42,348 bases of DNA from Clostridia bacterium (lineage in GTDB: Bacteria > Bacillota > Clostridia > Oscillospirales > CAG-272): positions 1 through 42,348 of the forward strand of contig JAFTCN010000009.1 of NCBI GenBank assembly GCA_017454675.1, read 5' to 3'. The notes under the pieces were generated by a model. The model did no database searches, had not been told where the DNA came from, and saw only the letters and a program-made list of their open reading frames with translations. Made by a program: the position numbers and the translations under genes. Below, piece by piece: positions 15,059 to 23,923 of this stretch; position 1 is the first letter of the stretch, and every line of letters begins with the position of its first letter.

Positions 15059-17209
15059 GTGAAGAAAACAGAAAGCAAAAACAGTACCAAAGAGCCGGTA
15101 AAAGAAAAAAAGCCCGCCGCGGGAGCCGCAAAGAGACCCGCTGCGGAAAAAAAGGCCGTGAAAGAAGAGAAAGAAATTAAGAGACCCTCCCCCTCCGCCT
15201 CATCTTCCCCGTCGAAGGGCGGGTACGACGACCAGAGCATAACCATGCTCCAGGGGCCCGACAGGGTCAGGAAACGCCCCAGCATCGTCTTCGGGTCCGA
15301 CGGCCTCGAGGGATGCAAGCAGGGCTTTTTCGAGATCCTCGCCAACGCCATCGACGAAGCCAACGCCGGGTACGGCAAGGAGATCATAGCCACCGTATAC
15401 ACCGACCACTCGATGCAGGTCGAGGACTTCGGGCGCGGCGTGCCGCTGGGATACAACGCAAAGGAAGGCCGCTGGAACTGGGAGCTCGTCTTCTGCGAAC
15501 TCTTCGCCGGAGGCAAGATGGACAATACGTCGGGCGCGGCGGCGTACAAGACGTCGCTCGGCACGAACGGAGTCGGAGCCTGCGCCACGCAGTACGCTTC
15601 GACATACATGAACGTCGATTCCTTCGACGGCAAGACCGACACCTTCATCCGTTTCGAGAAGGGCTTCCCCGTCACCGAACTTGAGACCCGCGAGCTGTCG
15701 CGCGGCGAGGCCCGCACCGGTACGGTGATATCGTGGATGCCCGACCTTGAGGTCTTCACCGACATCAACATCCCCGCCGACTATTTCCGCGACGTCCTGC
15801 ACCGTCAGGCCGCCGTGAACTACGGCGTGAAGTTCGTACTGAAGCTCGAGCAGGACAACGGCAGCTTCCTGACCGAGGAATTCTTCTATCCCGGCGACAC
15901 CGGACTGTCCGGGTACGTTGAGGAACTGACGGGCGGACAGTCGCTGACCGACCCGTACAGGCTGCATATGACCGACAGGGGCCACGACCGCGAAGACAAG
16001 GCCGACTACGACCTCGAGGCCGACATCTCATTCTGCTTCACGCAGGTGGGCGGCATCCAGGAGTATTACCACAACTCATCCTGGCTCGAGCACGGCGGCT
16101 CTCCTGAGCGCGCCGTCAGGTCCGCCTTCCTCAGTTCGCTCGACAAGCTTCTCCGCACGGGCGGCAAGTACAACAAGACCGAGCAGAAACTGACCTACGC
16201 CGACATCACCGACAGCCTTGTCATAGTGATAAGCAGCCACTCGACCGTCGCGTCGTACGAGAACCAGACCAAGAAGGCGATCAACAACGAGTTCATACAG
16301 TCGTCGCTTACCGAGTTTCTGAAAAAGCAGCTCGACATCTATTTCATCGAGCATCCTAACGACTCCGAGCGCATCGCGAACCAGCTGATCATCAACAAGC
16401 GCAGCCGCGAGAACGCCGAGAAGACCAGGATCGACATCAAAAAGAAGCTCACCGGCACGCTCGACATCTCGAACAGGGTCGAGAAGTTCGTCAACTGCCG
16501 GTCGAAAGACCCGGAGCAGCGCGAGCTGTATATCGTCGAGGGCGACTCGGCGCTGACTTCGTGCAAACTCGGCCGCGCGGCCGAATTCCAGGCGATCATA
16601 CCCGTCAGGGGCAAGACGCTCAACTGCATGAAGAGCGACTACAAGCAGATCTTCGAGAGCGACATCATAGTCGACCTGCTCCGTGTCATCGGATGCGGCG
16701 TCGAACTCGATAAGAGCGTGAAGGTAAAGAAGGGCGACATCGCCACATTCGACCGCAGCGCCCTGCGCTGGTCCAAGATCATCATCTGCACCGATGCCGA
16801 CGAAGACGGCTTCCAGATCCGGACGCTGCTGCTCACCCTCTTCTACCGCCTGCTGCCCACGCTGCTGCGCGAGAAGAAGGTCTTCATAGCCGAATCTCCG
16901 CTGTTTGAGATCACCTCGAAGGATGAGACGTATTTCGCCTACAACGAGAACGAAAAGACCGAGATCCTAAAGAAGCTCGGCGATAAAAAGTATACGATCC
17001 AGCGCTCGAAGGGACTCGGCGAGAACGAGCCCGAGATGATGTGGCAGACGACGATGAACCCCGCTACGCGCCGGCTCATCGCCGTGACCCCGTCCGACCC
17101 CGCCGCGACCGAGGAGATCTTCGACACCCTGCTCGGGAACAACCTCCCCGCGAGGAAGCAGTTCATCGCGGAAAACGCGAAACGTTACATGAAGGACGCC
17201 GACATCTGA
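15059..17209 (+). CDS. Divergent type IIA topoisomerase subunit B (GyrB/ParE-like)
   Basis: ATPase/TOPRIM subunit of a type IIA topoisomerase. The GTG at 15059 gives 716 residues; an upstream TTG (15014) lies inside the palindrome and is unlikely. A Lys/Glu/Ala-rich tail of about 55 residues precedes the GHKL ATPase domain ('ILANAIDEANAG', Asn96 and Asp99; 'GTNGVGA' lid near 168; 'QTKK' near 403). The TOPRIM domain has 'VEGDSA' (Glu494) and 'TDADEDG' (578-584), followed by 'KGLGENEPEMMWQTTM'. Instead of the canonical EGDSAGGSA it reads EGDSALTSC, and DADVDG is DADEDG. No GyrA/ParC subunit gene is next to it; ddl follows 45 bases on. Probably topoisomerase IV-like; choosing between gyrase and topo IV needs the missing partner. 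Confidence 0.85.
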   Translation: MKKTESKNSTKEPVKEKKPAAGAAKRPAAEKKAVKEEKEIKRPSPSASSSPSKGGYDDQSITMLQGPDRVRKRPSIVFGSDGLEGCKQGFFEILANAIDEANAGYGKEIIATVYTDHSMQVEDFGRGVPLGYNAKEGRWNWELVFCELFAGGKMDNTSGAAAYKTSLGTNGVGACATQYASTYMNVDSFDGKTDTFIRFEKGFPVTELETRELSRGEARTGTVISWMPDLEVFTDINIPADYFRDVLHRQAAVNYGVKFVLKLEQDNGSFLTEEFFYPGDTGLSGYVEELTGGQSLTDPYRLHMTDRGHDREDKADYDLEADISFCFTQVGGIQEYYHNSSWLEHGGSPERAVRSAFLSSLDKLLRTGGKYNKTEQKLTYADITDSLVIVISSHSTVASYENQTKKAINNEFIQSSLTEFLKKQLDIYFIEHPNDSERIANQLIINKRSRENAEKTRIDIKKKLTGTLDISNRVEKFVNCRSKDPEQRELYIVEGDSALTSCKLGRAAEFQAIIPVRGKTLNCMKSDYKQIFESDIIVDLLRVIGCGVELDKSVKVKKGDIATFDRSALRWSKIIICTDADEDGFQIRTLLLTLFYRLLPTLLREKKVFIAESPLFEITSKDETYFAYNENEKTEILKKLGDKKYTIQRSKGLGENEPEMMWQTTMNPATRRLIAVTPSDPAATEEIFDTLLGNNLPARKQFIAENAKRYMKDADI

Positions 17210-17254
17210 CCGGCCGACAGACGAAGATTACCACAGGGAGATAGGAACGACCAC

Positions 17255-18289
17255 ATGAAAATAGCAGTACTTGCCGGAGGCCTCAGCCCCGAGCGCGAAG
17301 TCTCGCTGTCTTCCGGCTCACTCATAGCGAACGCGCTGGCGGAGCGCGGACACCTGACCGCCCTCGCCGACGTCTACTTCGGCATCCCCGCCGGGACCGC
17401 CCCGGAGTCGCTCTTCACATCCGGGCAGCGTCCGGTATACACTGTCGGCAGCAAAGCTCCCGACCTCACCGCCGTCAAGGCGGCCGCAGGAGGCCGCGAG
17501 GCGCTCATAGGCGACGGGATCATCGACCTCTGCCGGGCCGCCGACGTCGTGTTCATCGCACTGCACGGCGCGATGGGCGAGAACGGCATGCTCCAGGCGA
17601 CGCTCGACTGCTGCGGGATCCGGCACTACACCGGGACCGGGTACGTCGGTGCCCTGCTGTCGATGGACAAGGACATAGCGAAAAAACTGATGTCGGGCGC
17701 GGGAGTTCCCGTCCCCGAAGGGATATACTTCGACGCGAGGACCGGCGACCCCGGTCTTATCGCCGAAAAGATCGGCTTCCCGTGCGTGATCAAGCCGGCG
17801 TCATGCGGCTCGAGCGTTGGAGTCAGCCGCGTCTTCTCAAGGCGCGAACTTCAGACGGCTATAGCCGCGGCGGGCGTCTACGAGGACATGCTGCTCGCCG
17901 AGAAGATGATACAGGGGCGCGAGCTCACCTGCGCGATCCTCAACGGAAGGGCGCTGCCGCCTGTCGAGATCATACCCAAGAGCGGCTGGTACGACTATTC
18001 CAACAAGTACCGGAGCGGCGCGGTGTCCGAGATCTGCCCCGCCCGGATAACGCCTGAACAGACTGCCGAGATAGGCCGGCTCGCAGAGCTCGCCTTCTCC
18101 GCCCTGCGCATGGAGATGTACGGACGCGCCGATTTCATCCTGGACGGAGATGGAAACTTCTACTGCCTCGAGATGAACGCGCTGCCGGGCATGACGCCCA
18201 CCTCTCTCCTGCCTAAAGAGGCCGCCGCCGCGGGCATCGGCTACGCCGATCTCTGCTGCATGCTGGCGGAACTCGCCGCGAAGAAATAA
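17255..18289 (+). CDS. ddl: D-alanine--D-alanine ligase
   Basis: ATP-grasp enzyme that makes the D-Ala-D-Ala dipeptide for peptidoglycan in the cytosol. 344 residues, normal length. Motifs: 'GGLSPEREVSLSSG' at the N-terminus (catalytic Glu near 14), 'ALHGAMGENG' (about 100-109), 'GTGYVGALLSMDKDIAK' (about 129-145), 'PCVIKPASCGSSVGVSRV' (ATP loop), 'EKMIQGRELTCAIL', and 'FYCLEMNALPGMTPTSLLPKEA' with the metal-binding Glu and Asn. A GGGAGATAGGA site precedes the ATG. It follows the topoisomerase gene by 45 bases and may be co-transcribed from the promoter at 14933. A bidirectional terminator follows. Confidence 0.96.
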   Translation: MKIAVLAGGLSPEREVSLSSGSLIANALAERGHLTALADVYFGIPAGTAPESLFTSGQRPVYTVGSKAPDLTAVKAAAGGREALIGDGIIDLCRAADVVFIALHGAMGENGMLQATLDCCGIRHYTGTGYVGALLSMDKDIAKKLMSGAGVPVPEGIYFDARTGDPGLIAEKIGFPCVIKPASCGSSVGVSRVFSRRELQTAIAAAGVYEDMLLAEKMIQGRELTCAILNGRALPPVEIIPKSGWYDYSNKYRSGAVSEICPARITPEQTAEIGRLAELAFSALRMEMYGRADFILDGDGNFYCLEMNALPGMTPTSLLPKEAAAAGIGYADLCCMLAELAAKK

Positions 18290-18301
18290 GCCCCGACCCG
18301 G

Positions 18302-18341
18302 AAAAACAGCCGGGAGACCGAATGGCCTCCCGGCTGTTTTT
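18302..18341. terminator. Bidirectional terminator between ddl and the ABC operon
   Basis: A 15-bp stem AAAAACAGCCGGGAG/CTCCCGGCTGTTTTT (18302-18316 with 18327-18341) with a 10-base loop. The flanking A and T runs make it work in both directions, as expected between convergent genes. Confidence 0.9.
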
Positions 18342-18379
18342 CCGCCCTGCCGTGATTGCCGCTCACGGAAGGGCCGCAT

Positions 18380-18715
18380 TTACCTGTAGTAGACGTAATA
18401 CGCTATGATGGTCCGCTCCTCCCCGCCGTGTTCGATGTCATGCGCGGTGAGGACCACGCCGTCCTTCGAGAGCAGCTCCCAGGCGCGGAGATCGTCGATC
18501 TCGCAGCGGAAGAGGATGTCGGACGATGCGAAGACGATGAACCGGCCGTCGCGTATGCTGAGGCTCCCGTCCTTGCCTATGACCTCGTCGTTCACACCGT
18601 CGCGGCGCTCGGTCACGTATCTGATGCGCCGCCCGGCAAGCCGCTCGGCCATCTCGCGCCTGAACGCTATGCTCTCGGGGCCCTTGTTCTTTTTGAATCT
18701 GTCGAACAGTCTCAT
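18380..18715 (-). CDS. Small conserved-type protein of unknown function at the end of the ABC operon
   Basis: 111 residues, family not recognised. It has a basic N-terminus (Met-Arg-Leu-Phe-Asp-Arg-Phe-Lys-Lys), no membrane helix, and alternating beta-like segments ('GRRIRYVTERR', 'GSLSIRDGRFIVFAS', 'RTIIAYYVYYR') that suggest a small beta-barrel or PH-like fold. The start lies five bases after the stop of the DUF4340 gene with no visible ribosome site, so it is probably translated by coupling and belongs to the same operon. A cytosolic accessory role to the transporter is inference only. Confidence 0.65.
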   Translation of the reverse strand: MRLFDRFKKNKGPESIAFRREMAERLAGRRIRYVTERRDGVNDEVIGKDGSLSIRDGRFIVFASSDILFRCEIDDLRAWELLSKDGVVLTAHDIEHGGEERTIIAYYVYYR

Positions 18716-18720
18716 GGCGG

Positions 18721-20205
18721 CTATGCTGCGGTATAGGCGAGGAGAGCGGCGGCGAGCGAGCCGGCGTCATCCTTCGTGATCAGCTGGTCGGTGCGTCCTC
18801 TGAAACTCACCCTGAAATAGGCAGGGCTGTACGGTGTGACGTCGAGCCTCGACTCTCCCGAGGCGAATCTGAACACGGCTGAGAAGACGGGAGCCGCCGA
18901 AACGACCGACGCGTCGGGCTCGAGATATTCCGTGTTCGACGCCGCCTTCATGCCGGTCAGAAGACCGTAGATATCCTCGAACGCGCCGTAGTTCAGCGTC
19001 GCTCCCGAGGCGTCGGCGTAGACGGTCTTTCCGTCGTCGCTGTGCGTCATCGTGACGTCGAGCACGGTCGATCCGGCCTCGAAGCGGACGCCGTCGGTCA
19101 GCTTCTCGGAAGGCAGCACCAGCTCCGCCGGACGCAGGACGGCGGGGGAGGCATCCACGAGCTTCAAGAAGGTCCCTGACCCGCCGAGGATGTATATCAT
19201 AGCCGAGTCTCCCACGGCGGCGTAAAGCCCTCCGTCCTCTGCCGTCGCGCCGGTCTCGATGACGAAGTCGCGGTCGACGGTCACCGAGGTCTGCGTCCCG
19301 GATGTTGAATCGCTGACTTTTTCCTCTTCGGTATAGCGGAAGGTCAGCTTCACCGGCGATGACAGTCCGAATTTCTCTTTTTCCGCCGCCCTGCCGCAGG
19401 CCGCGACGTCCTCGAACGAGAGCGAGGTGAATGCGAGCGTCAGCTCATCGCCGAGCGCGGGAGACAGCGGCTCTTCTGCCGCACCGTCCGTAGAGAAATA
19501 CCACTTGAACGAATCGGTGTAGTCGCCGCCGTTTCCGTTCGGATAATATGTATAGACCGTCCTGCCGCTTCCCTTTTCGATCTCGAGCGACTTTATTCCC
19601 GCCGCCGAGATCTTAGGCAGAGAGTCCCACAGGAGTAGTGAATCGATGCCGGTGTCGAGCGCATCCGTCACCGACTCGTCGGCCATGTAGACCGTAGACG
19701 GATCGGAGGCGTCGCAGAAGTAGTATCTGCCGGCAAAGGAGTTGTACTGCCCCACTCTGCAGGACCAGGAGGTACCGTCGGAATAGGTGAACGTGGCCGA
19801 GATATACGGGTCGTCGAGGCCGTATTTCGCGAGGTCGGCGTCCGACACCCCGCTCATCATGAAGGGGGACGCGCTGCCGTTGAGTGCGGTGACCATCGAG
19901 GCAAAACCTGCGTTGTCGAGCGGGACGGAGGGGTCGTCGGTGTATTCCCAGCCGGTCTCGTCATCCTTCAGCCTGAAGGTCATGTCACGCACCGTTCGCG
20001 TGCCGTCCTCGTCCTTCGATACCCTGAGGGCTACCCCCGTGAGTTTCGACGGGTCGATCAGCGCGACGGTGTGGCTCCCGGTCGAGGCGGTATCGCTGCC
20101 TTCGCCATCTCCGCTTCCTGCGGTGTTCTTCACTATGAGATACACGCCGGCGAGAAGGACGAGAACGCCCGCCGCTATGAGAAGATTTCTTACTCTTTTG
20201 TGCAT
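18721..20205 (-). CDS. DUF4340-type membrane-anchored protein of the Gld-like ABC system
   Basis: From the ATG at 20205 the product has 494 residues: a short basic stretch, one membrane anchor (about 6-25, 'NLLIAAGVLVLLAGVYLIV') and a long extracytoplasmic part. The body has the repeated beta-rich units of DUF4340 proteins ('TFRLKDDETGWEYTDDPSVPLDNAGFASMV...', 'KYGLDDPYISATFTYSDG', 'KFGLSSPVKLTFRY'), which in many Bacteroidota and Clostridia follow a GldA/F/G ABC transporter. Exact role is unknown. An alternative ATG at 20310 overlaps the stop of the upstream gene (ATGA) and reads in frame through a six-copy tetranucleotide repeat, adding 35 residues before the anchor. Neither start has a strong ribosome site. 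Confidence 0.8.
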   Translation of the reverse strand: MHKRVRNLLIAAGVLVLLAGVYLIVKNTAGSGDGEGSDTASTGSHTVALIDPSKLTGVALRVSKDEDGTRTVRDMTFRLKDDETGWEYTDDPSVPLDNAGFASMVTALNGSASPFMMSGVSDADLAKYGLDDPYISATFTYSDGTSWSCRVGQYNSFAGRYYFCDASDPSTVYMADESVTDALDTGIDSLLLWDSLPKISAAGIKSLEIEKGSGRTVYTYYPNGNGGDYTDSFKWYFSTDGAAEEPLSPALGDELTLAFTSLSFEDVAACGRAAEKEKFGLSSPVKLTFRYTEEEKVSDSTSGTQTSVTVDRDFVIETGATAEDGGLYAAVGDSAMIYILGGSGTFLKLVDASPAVLRPAELVLPSEKLTDGVRFEAGSTVLDVTMTHSDDGKTVYADASGATLNYGAFEDIYGLLTGMKAASNTEYLEPDASVVSAAPVFSAVFRFASGESRLDVTPYSPAYFRVSFRGRTDQLITKDDAGSLAAALLAYTAA

Positions 20206-20273
20206 TTCGGGTGGTTTTCCGCCGTTCCGGCCGCCTCTGAGGCGGGCAATACGGCTGTTTTTGTCATTATCCG

Positions 20274-20297
20274 GTCTGTCTGTCTGTCTGTCTGTCT
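20274..20297 (-). repeat. Tetranucleotide simple repeat, six copies
   Basis: Six perfect GTCT units (AGAC on the coding strand) lie between the GldG-like and DUF4340 genes, 11 bases into the reading frame that starts at the overlapping ATG 20310. A change of one unit would shift that frame. Confidence 0.9.
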
Positions 20298-20306
20298 CTC
20301 CCGGCG

Positions 20307-21773
20307 TCATTTCCTGCGGCGGACGACGAATATCACGATCCCGGCGGCGAGCACGGCCGGCGGAACGATGAAGATAAGGATGAAGCTCCAGAAGTTCGCC
20401 TGTCCCTCGCTCAGAGTCAGCGTGGGATTCGTAAGGTCGACCGCGGCGATCTCGGGAAGCGCCGAGCCGAACGACTCCTGCATCCACGAGAAGATGCTCG
20501 CGAAGCAGTAGAAGTTGCCGCCGTTCGTCCCGTTTATGAAGGCGTCGTCGAGCATCGTCGCGGAACCGATCCACACGAGCGTGCCGCTTCCGGACTTTCC
20601 GGCCGCCGCCAGTGTGTACTCCCTGCCTTCGGTCGCGTCGCCGGTGACGGCTGTGCTTCCGGTGTACATCAGTTTTTCCGCACCTTCGCCGGCCTCGATG
20701 GCGTGCGCGGCGGGTACTATCACAGTGTAACCGGACGATGCGATGTTTTTCAGGGCGTCGTGGCCGGTATCAAGCATGGGATAGATATAGCGCTCGTTGC
20801 GCGGATAGTGTCGCGATGAGTCCTTCTCGCTCACGACGCCGGGCAGGGCGCTCATGCCCGCCGCCGCCGTAAGCTTCATGAGGGAGGCGTACTCGGAGCA
20901 GCCGTCGCCGGTGAGGAGGATGATCTTTCCGCCTCCCGAGAGGTAGGCGGTGAGAGCGTCCGCTTCGCCGTCCGTGATGTCGGACGCCGGAGCGTTGATG
21001 ATGATGAGGCTGGCGTCGGACGGTATCTCGTTCCCCAGGGCGATGTTCAGCTTCTCGTGTTCAACTCCGGTGTAGTCGAAGAGGTTGGAGGTCACGACTG
21101 ATGACAGCTCCTTCTCGCTGTGCCCCTCGAGCATATATACCTTCGGGACCGAGTCGGCGGTGACGTACTCGACGGCTCCGGTGAGCTGGTTGTCGCCGTC
21201 GAAATACGGGGTGAACACGAGCCCGTACGACTGGGCGTAGTACTGGCCGTACATGTTGTATTCCGCCGGTGTCATCCGCCCGGTGTTCTCGTTGTAATAG
21301 TAGTAGAGGTCGCCGTAGTCGACGGTCTTGTGCCGCTTCCCGCTCTCGACGATCACACTCCAGTTGGAGGTCTTCTCGGCGTCGGGATAATCCTTCAGGA
21401 ATTCGTTGTCGGCGATCGGGTCGGCCTTCTTCACCGTGATCCTGCCGGAGAGCGACGCGTATCTGTCGAGGAATCCACGCAGCGTGCCGTCTTCGTCTCC
21501 GCCCTGGCAGATGAACCAGAAGGTGACGTCCTCGTCGAGCGCCGAGACGAACTTTTCGGTCGACGGAGAAAGGGTGTACATGCCGCTGCTGCTGGTGTCG
21601 AGCCTGGTGATGCGCTCGGGAAGCGCCGAGACTATGAGATTCACCGCTATCACGGCCGCGAGCATCACCGCCGCCATGATGAAAGTGTATACGCCTATGC
21701 GGCCGGTGCGGCCGAACCTCGCCTTCATTCCGGAGAGCGTCTGGGACTCGGTCTCGGGTGCTTTGTTATTCAT
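20307..21773 (-). CDS. GldG-like ABC transporter auxiliary protein
   Basis: 488 residues from ATG 21773, which follows GGGAGGGG. One N-terminal membrane helix (about 30-52), then 'ERITRLDTSSSGMYTLSPSTEKF', the mark of GldG/ABC_transp_aux proteins, an extracytoplasmic region containing a 'VYMLEGHSEKEL' and 'LIIINAPASDITDGEADALTAYLSGGGKIILLTG' Rossmann-like half, and a C-terminal membrane helix (about 460-484) ending in Arg-Arg-Arg-Lys. In gliding Bacteroidota GldG works with GldA and GldF; in Firmicutes the same trio has no assigned substrate. It lies 19 bases after the permease gene and is followed directly by the DUF4340 gene. Confidence 0.87.
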   Translation of the reverse strand: MNNKAPETESQTLSGMKARFGRTGRIGVYTFIMAAVMLAAVIAVNLIVSALPERITRLDTSSSGMYTLSPSTEKFVSALDEDVTFWFICQGGDEDGTLRGFLDRYASLSGRITVKKADPIADNEFLKDYPDAEKTSNWSVIVESGKRHKTVDYGDLYYYYNENTGRMTPAEYNMYGQYYAQSYGLVFTPYFDGDNQLTGAVEYVTADSVPKVYMLEGHSEKELSSVVTSNLFDYTGVEHEKLNIALGNEIPSDASLIIINAPASDITDGEADALTAYLSGGGKIILLTGDGCSEYASLMKLTAAAGMSALPGVVSEKDSSRHYPRNERYIYPMLDTGHDALKNIASSGYTVIVPAAHAIEAGEGAEKLMYTGSTAVTGDATEGREYTLAAAGKSGSGTLVWIGSATMLDDAFINGTNGGNFYCFASIFSWMQESFGSALPEIAAVDLTNPTLTLSEGQANFWSFILIFIVPPAVLAAGIVIFVVRRRK

Positions 21774-21792
21774 TTCCGTACCCCTCCCTTTT

Positions 21793-22656
21793 TCAGTTCC
21801 AGCGCTTCCTGTCCATCGACTGGACCGACAGCCAGACGAAGAAGAAGGCAAGCGTGATGTAGTAGACTATCGCGGTGATGTCGAAGATGCCGTTGACGAA
21901 GCTGTCGAAGCGGTCGAACACCGCCGTATAACCGAGAAGCTTCGGGAAAAGGCCCTCGAAGAGCGACTTTTTGACAAGGTATACGGTGACGGTCGGTATC
22001 GCGAACAGTGCGAACGCTCCGACCGACGTCCAGATGTTCTTTGTCAGCAGGTAGAGAATGACGGCCGCCACGGCCTCGACGGCTATAAAGGCGAGGAGCG
22101 AAGTCCCGGCTCCGGCCGGGATGAGCGACGCGATGCCCTTCATAAGATAGAGCAGCAGAAGCGAACCGAAGCCGCTGACCGCCACGAGTATCTGGTTCTC
22201 CATCAGCGACGAGAAGAACATGCATATCGCGAGCAGGGCGCAGCCGAGCAGGAAGAAGCCGAGCAGCGTCCCGTAGGCCGACGCGAAATAGATCTTTCCG
22301 TAGAACGAAAGGATCAGCGGGACGGCGCCTATCGCGAGGCAGGCGATGCCCCAGACCGAAACGAGGGCAAGATATTTGCCGGCGACCACGTCCCTCATGC
22401 CGACCGGCAGCGAGTAAAGCAGTCCGTCGGTGCGGCTCCTCTTCTCCTCGGCGAGACTGCGCATCGCGAGCACGGGCATGAGGAACAGCAGCACTATGGT
22501 CATGTTGCTGAGCACATACTCGAACGACGCCGCGTGCCCCAGCAGATTTATGGCGGTCGTGAAGATGCCGCAGAATATGAAGAGCACGGCAAAGAAGATC
22601 CATCCGGTCATACCGGTGAAATACGACCTGAACTCACGTTTGAATACCGCTTCCAT
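21793..22656 (-). CDS. ABC-2 type permease (GldF-like)
   Basis: 287 residues with six membrane helices (about 15-40, 52-78, 100-127, 132-160, 165-195 and 250-275). The opening 'FKREFRSYFTGMTGWIFFAVLF' and the cytosolic 'AEEKRSRTDGLLYSLPV' loop are typical of GldF-type ABC-2 permeases. Its ATG shares one base with the stop of the ATPase gene (TGATG), so translation is coupled. It would form the membrane channel for the ATPase at 22656-23822. Substrate unknown. Confidence 0.88.
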   Translation of the reverse strand: MEAVFKREFRSYFTGMTGWIFFAVLFIFCGIFTTAINLLGHAASFEYVLSNMTIVLLFLMPVLAMRSLAEEKRSRTDGLLYSLPVGMRDVVAGKYLALVSVWGIACLAIGAVPLILSFYGKIYFASAYGTLLGFFLLGCALLAICMFFSSLMENQILVAVSGFGSLLLLYLMKGIASLIPAGAGTSLLAFIAVEAVAAVILYLLTKNIWTSVGAFALFAIPTVTVYLVKKSLFEGLFPKLLGYTAVFDRFDSFVNGIFDITAIVYYITLAFFFVWLSVQSMDRKRWN

Positions 22657-23822
22657 CAGTCGTCGTCTCCTTTCCCTTTATCCTGCTCCTCTTCACCGCC
22701 GCCGAACAGCGGTGTGTAGTCGCCGGATCCGCCGGCTGACTTTTTCTTCTTTCCTGACGGCTTCTCCTGAGCAACACCTTCAGCGCCGCCCTGCGCGGCG
22801 GCCGTCCCGCCGTCCGCGGATCCTACGTCCGGAACTCCGGGGATGACGTCTCCGTCGTCCTCCTCCGGACCGCCGTATATATCCTTCTCGGTGAGTTCGA
22901 GGAAGATGCTCTCGAGCGAGCTCTCCCTGTGGTACATCTCGTTGATCGGGATGCCGGCGGACGCGAAGGCGAAGAAGACCTTGTCGCGGAACGCGCCTTC
23001 GGCCTCCCTGCCCGCTCCGCTCTTAACGACGGCCTCGGTGAGCCCGCCCGAGCTGCCGGTGACCGAGACGCTGCCGGGGCCGGCGACGCTCTCGAGCAGT
23101 GCCTTCACATCGGCCGCGCTCCCGCGCGCCCTGACCGTCAGTCCGTTCGATCTGCCGGCCTCCTCCTCGAGGTCGGCGAGTTCGCTGTCGGCGACGAGCC
23201 TTCCGTTCGATATAATGAGGACGTGGTCGCAGACCTCGGCGACTTCGGCGAGGATGTGGCTGCTGATCACGACCGTCTTGACCTGCGCGAGGTCGCGTAT
23301 GAGGTCGCGGATCTCCTTGATCTGCTTTGGGTCGAGACCGACGGTAGGCTCGTCGAGGATGATGATCTCGGGGTCTCCGATCATCGCCTGGGCGATGCCA
23401 ACCCTCTGCCTGAATCCCTTCGAGAGGTTGCGGATCAGCCTGTCCTTTACGCCGTCGGTGCCGGTGAGTTCAAGCACCTCTCCGACCTGCCTGTCGCGCT
23501 TCGAGGCGGGCACCCCCTTGGCCTCGGCAACGAAACTCAGGTATTCCTTCGGTGTCATGTCGATGTAAAGCGGCGGTATCTCGGGCAGATACCCTATCCG
23601 CTTTTTTGCCTCTGCAGGCTGCTCGAAGATGTCGAATCCGTCGACCTTCACGCTGCCTGACGTGGCCGAGAGGCAGCCGGTCATTATGTTCATGGTGGTG
23701 GATTTGCCGGCGCCGTTGGGGCCGAGCAGCCCGTATATCCTGCCCTTCTCGATGTTGAACGAGATGCCGCGGACCGCCGTGTTCGAGCCGTATTTCTTCA
23801 CCAGGTCTCTGACTTCTATCAA
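22656..23822 (-). CDS. ABC transporter ATP-binding protein (GldA-like) with acidic/charged C-terminal tail
   Basis: 388 residues. The ATPase domain has Walker A 'GPNGAGKST' (about 34-42), Q-loop 'GYLPE', signature 'LSKGFRQRVGIAQAM' (about 135-149), Walker B 'IIILDEPTVGLD' and 'ISSHILAEV'. The typical GldA region continues to about residue 310. The last 75 residues are unusual: a Gly/Asp/Glu/Ala-rich, low-complexity tail with a Lys run (Gly-Lys-Lys-Lys-Lys-Ser) and an acidic end, likely disordered. It is the first gene of the five-gene minus-strand operon, driven by the promoter at 23896-23923. Confidence 0.9.
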   Translation of the reverse strand: MIEVRDLVKKYGSNTAVRGISFNIEKGRIYGLLGPNGAGKSTTMNIMTGCLSATSGSVKVDGFDIFEQPAEAKKRIGYLPEIPPLYIDMTPKEYLSFVAEAKGVPASKRDRQVGEVLELTGTDGVKDRLIRNLSKGFRQRVGIAQAMIGDPEIIILDEPTVGLDPKQIKEIRDLIRDLAQVKTVVISSHILAEVAEVCDHVLIISNGRLVADSELADLEEEAGRSNGLTVRARGSAADVKALLESVAGPGSVSVTGSSGGLTEAVVKSGAGREAEGAFRDKVFFAFASAGIPINEMYHRESSLESIFLELTEKDIYGGPEEDDGDVIPGVPDVGSADGGTAAAQGGAEGVAQEKPSGKKKKSAGGSGDYTPLFGGGEEEQDKGKGDDD

Positions 23823-23895
23823 GAGTTCTTCCTCCTGCGGTGTTTTTCCGCCCGGCGGACGTATCCCCCGGGCGAATGTTCTTTCGGGTATATCT

Positions 23896-23923
23896 ATTAT
23901 ATTATATTTTCTGCGGTTGTCAA
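23896..23923 (-). promoter_or_regulatory. Sigma-A promoter for the Gld-like ABC operon
   Basis: On the minus strand TTGACA (23918-23923), a 16-base spacer and TATAAT (23896-23901), about 74 bases upstream of the ATPase start codon. Confidence 0.8.

Noticed and set aside
14859..15131. 90-residue minus-strand frame across the palindrome
   Set aside because: Runs through the promoter and palindrome of the topoisomerase gene and shows no family motif or ribosome site.
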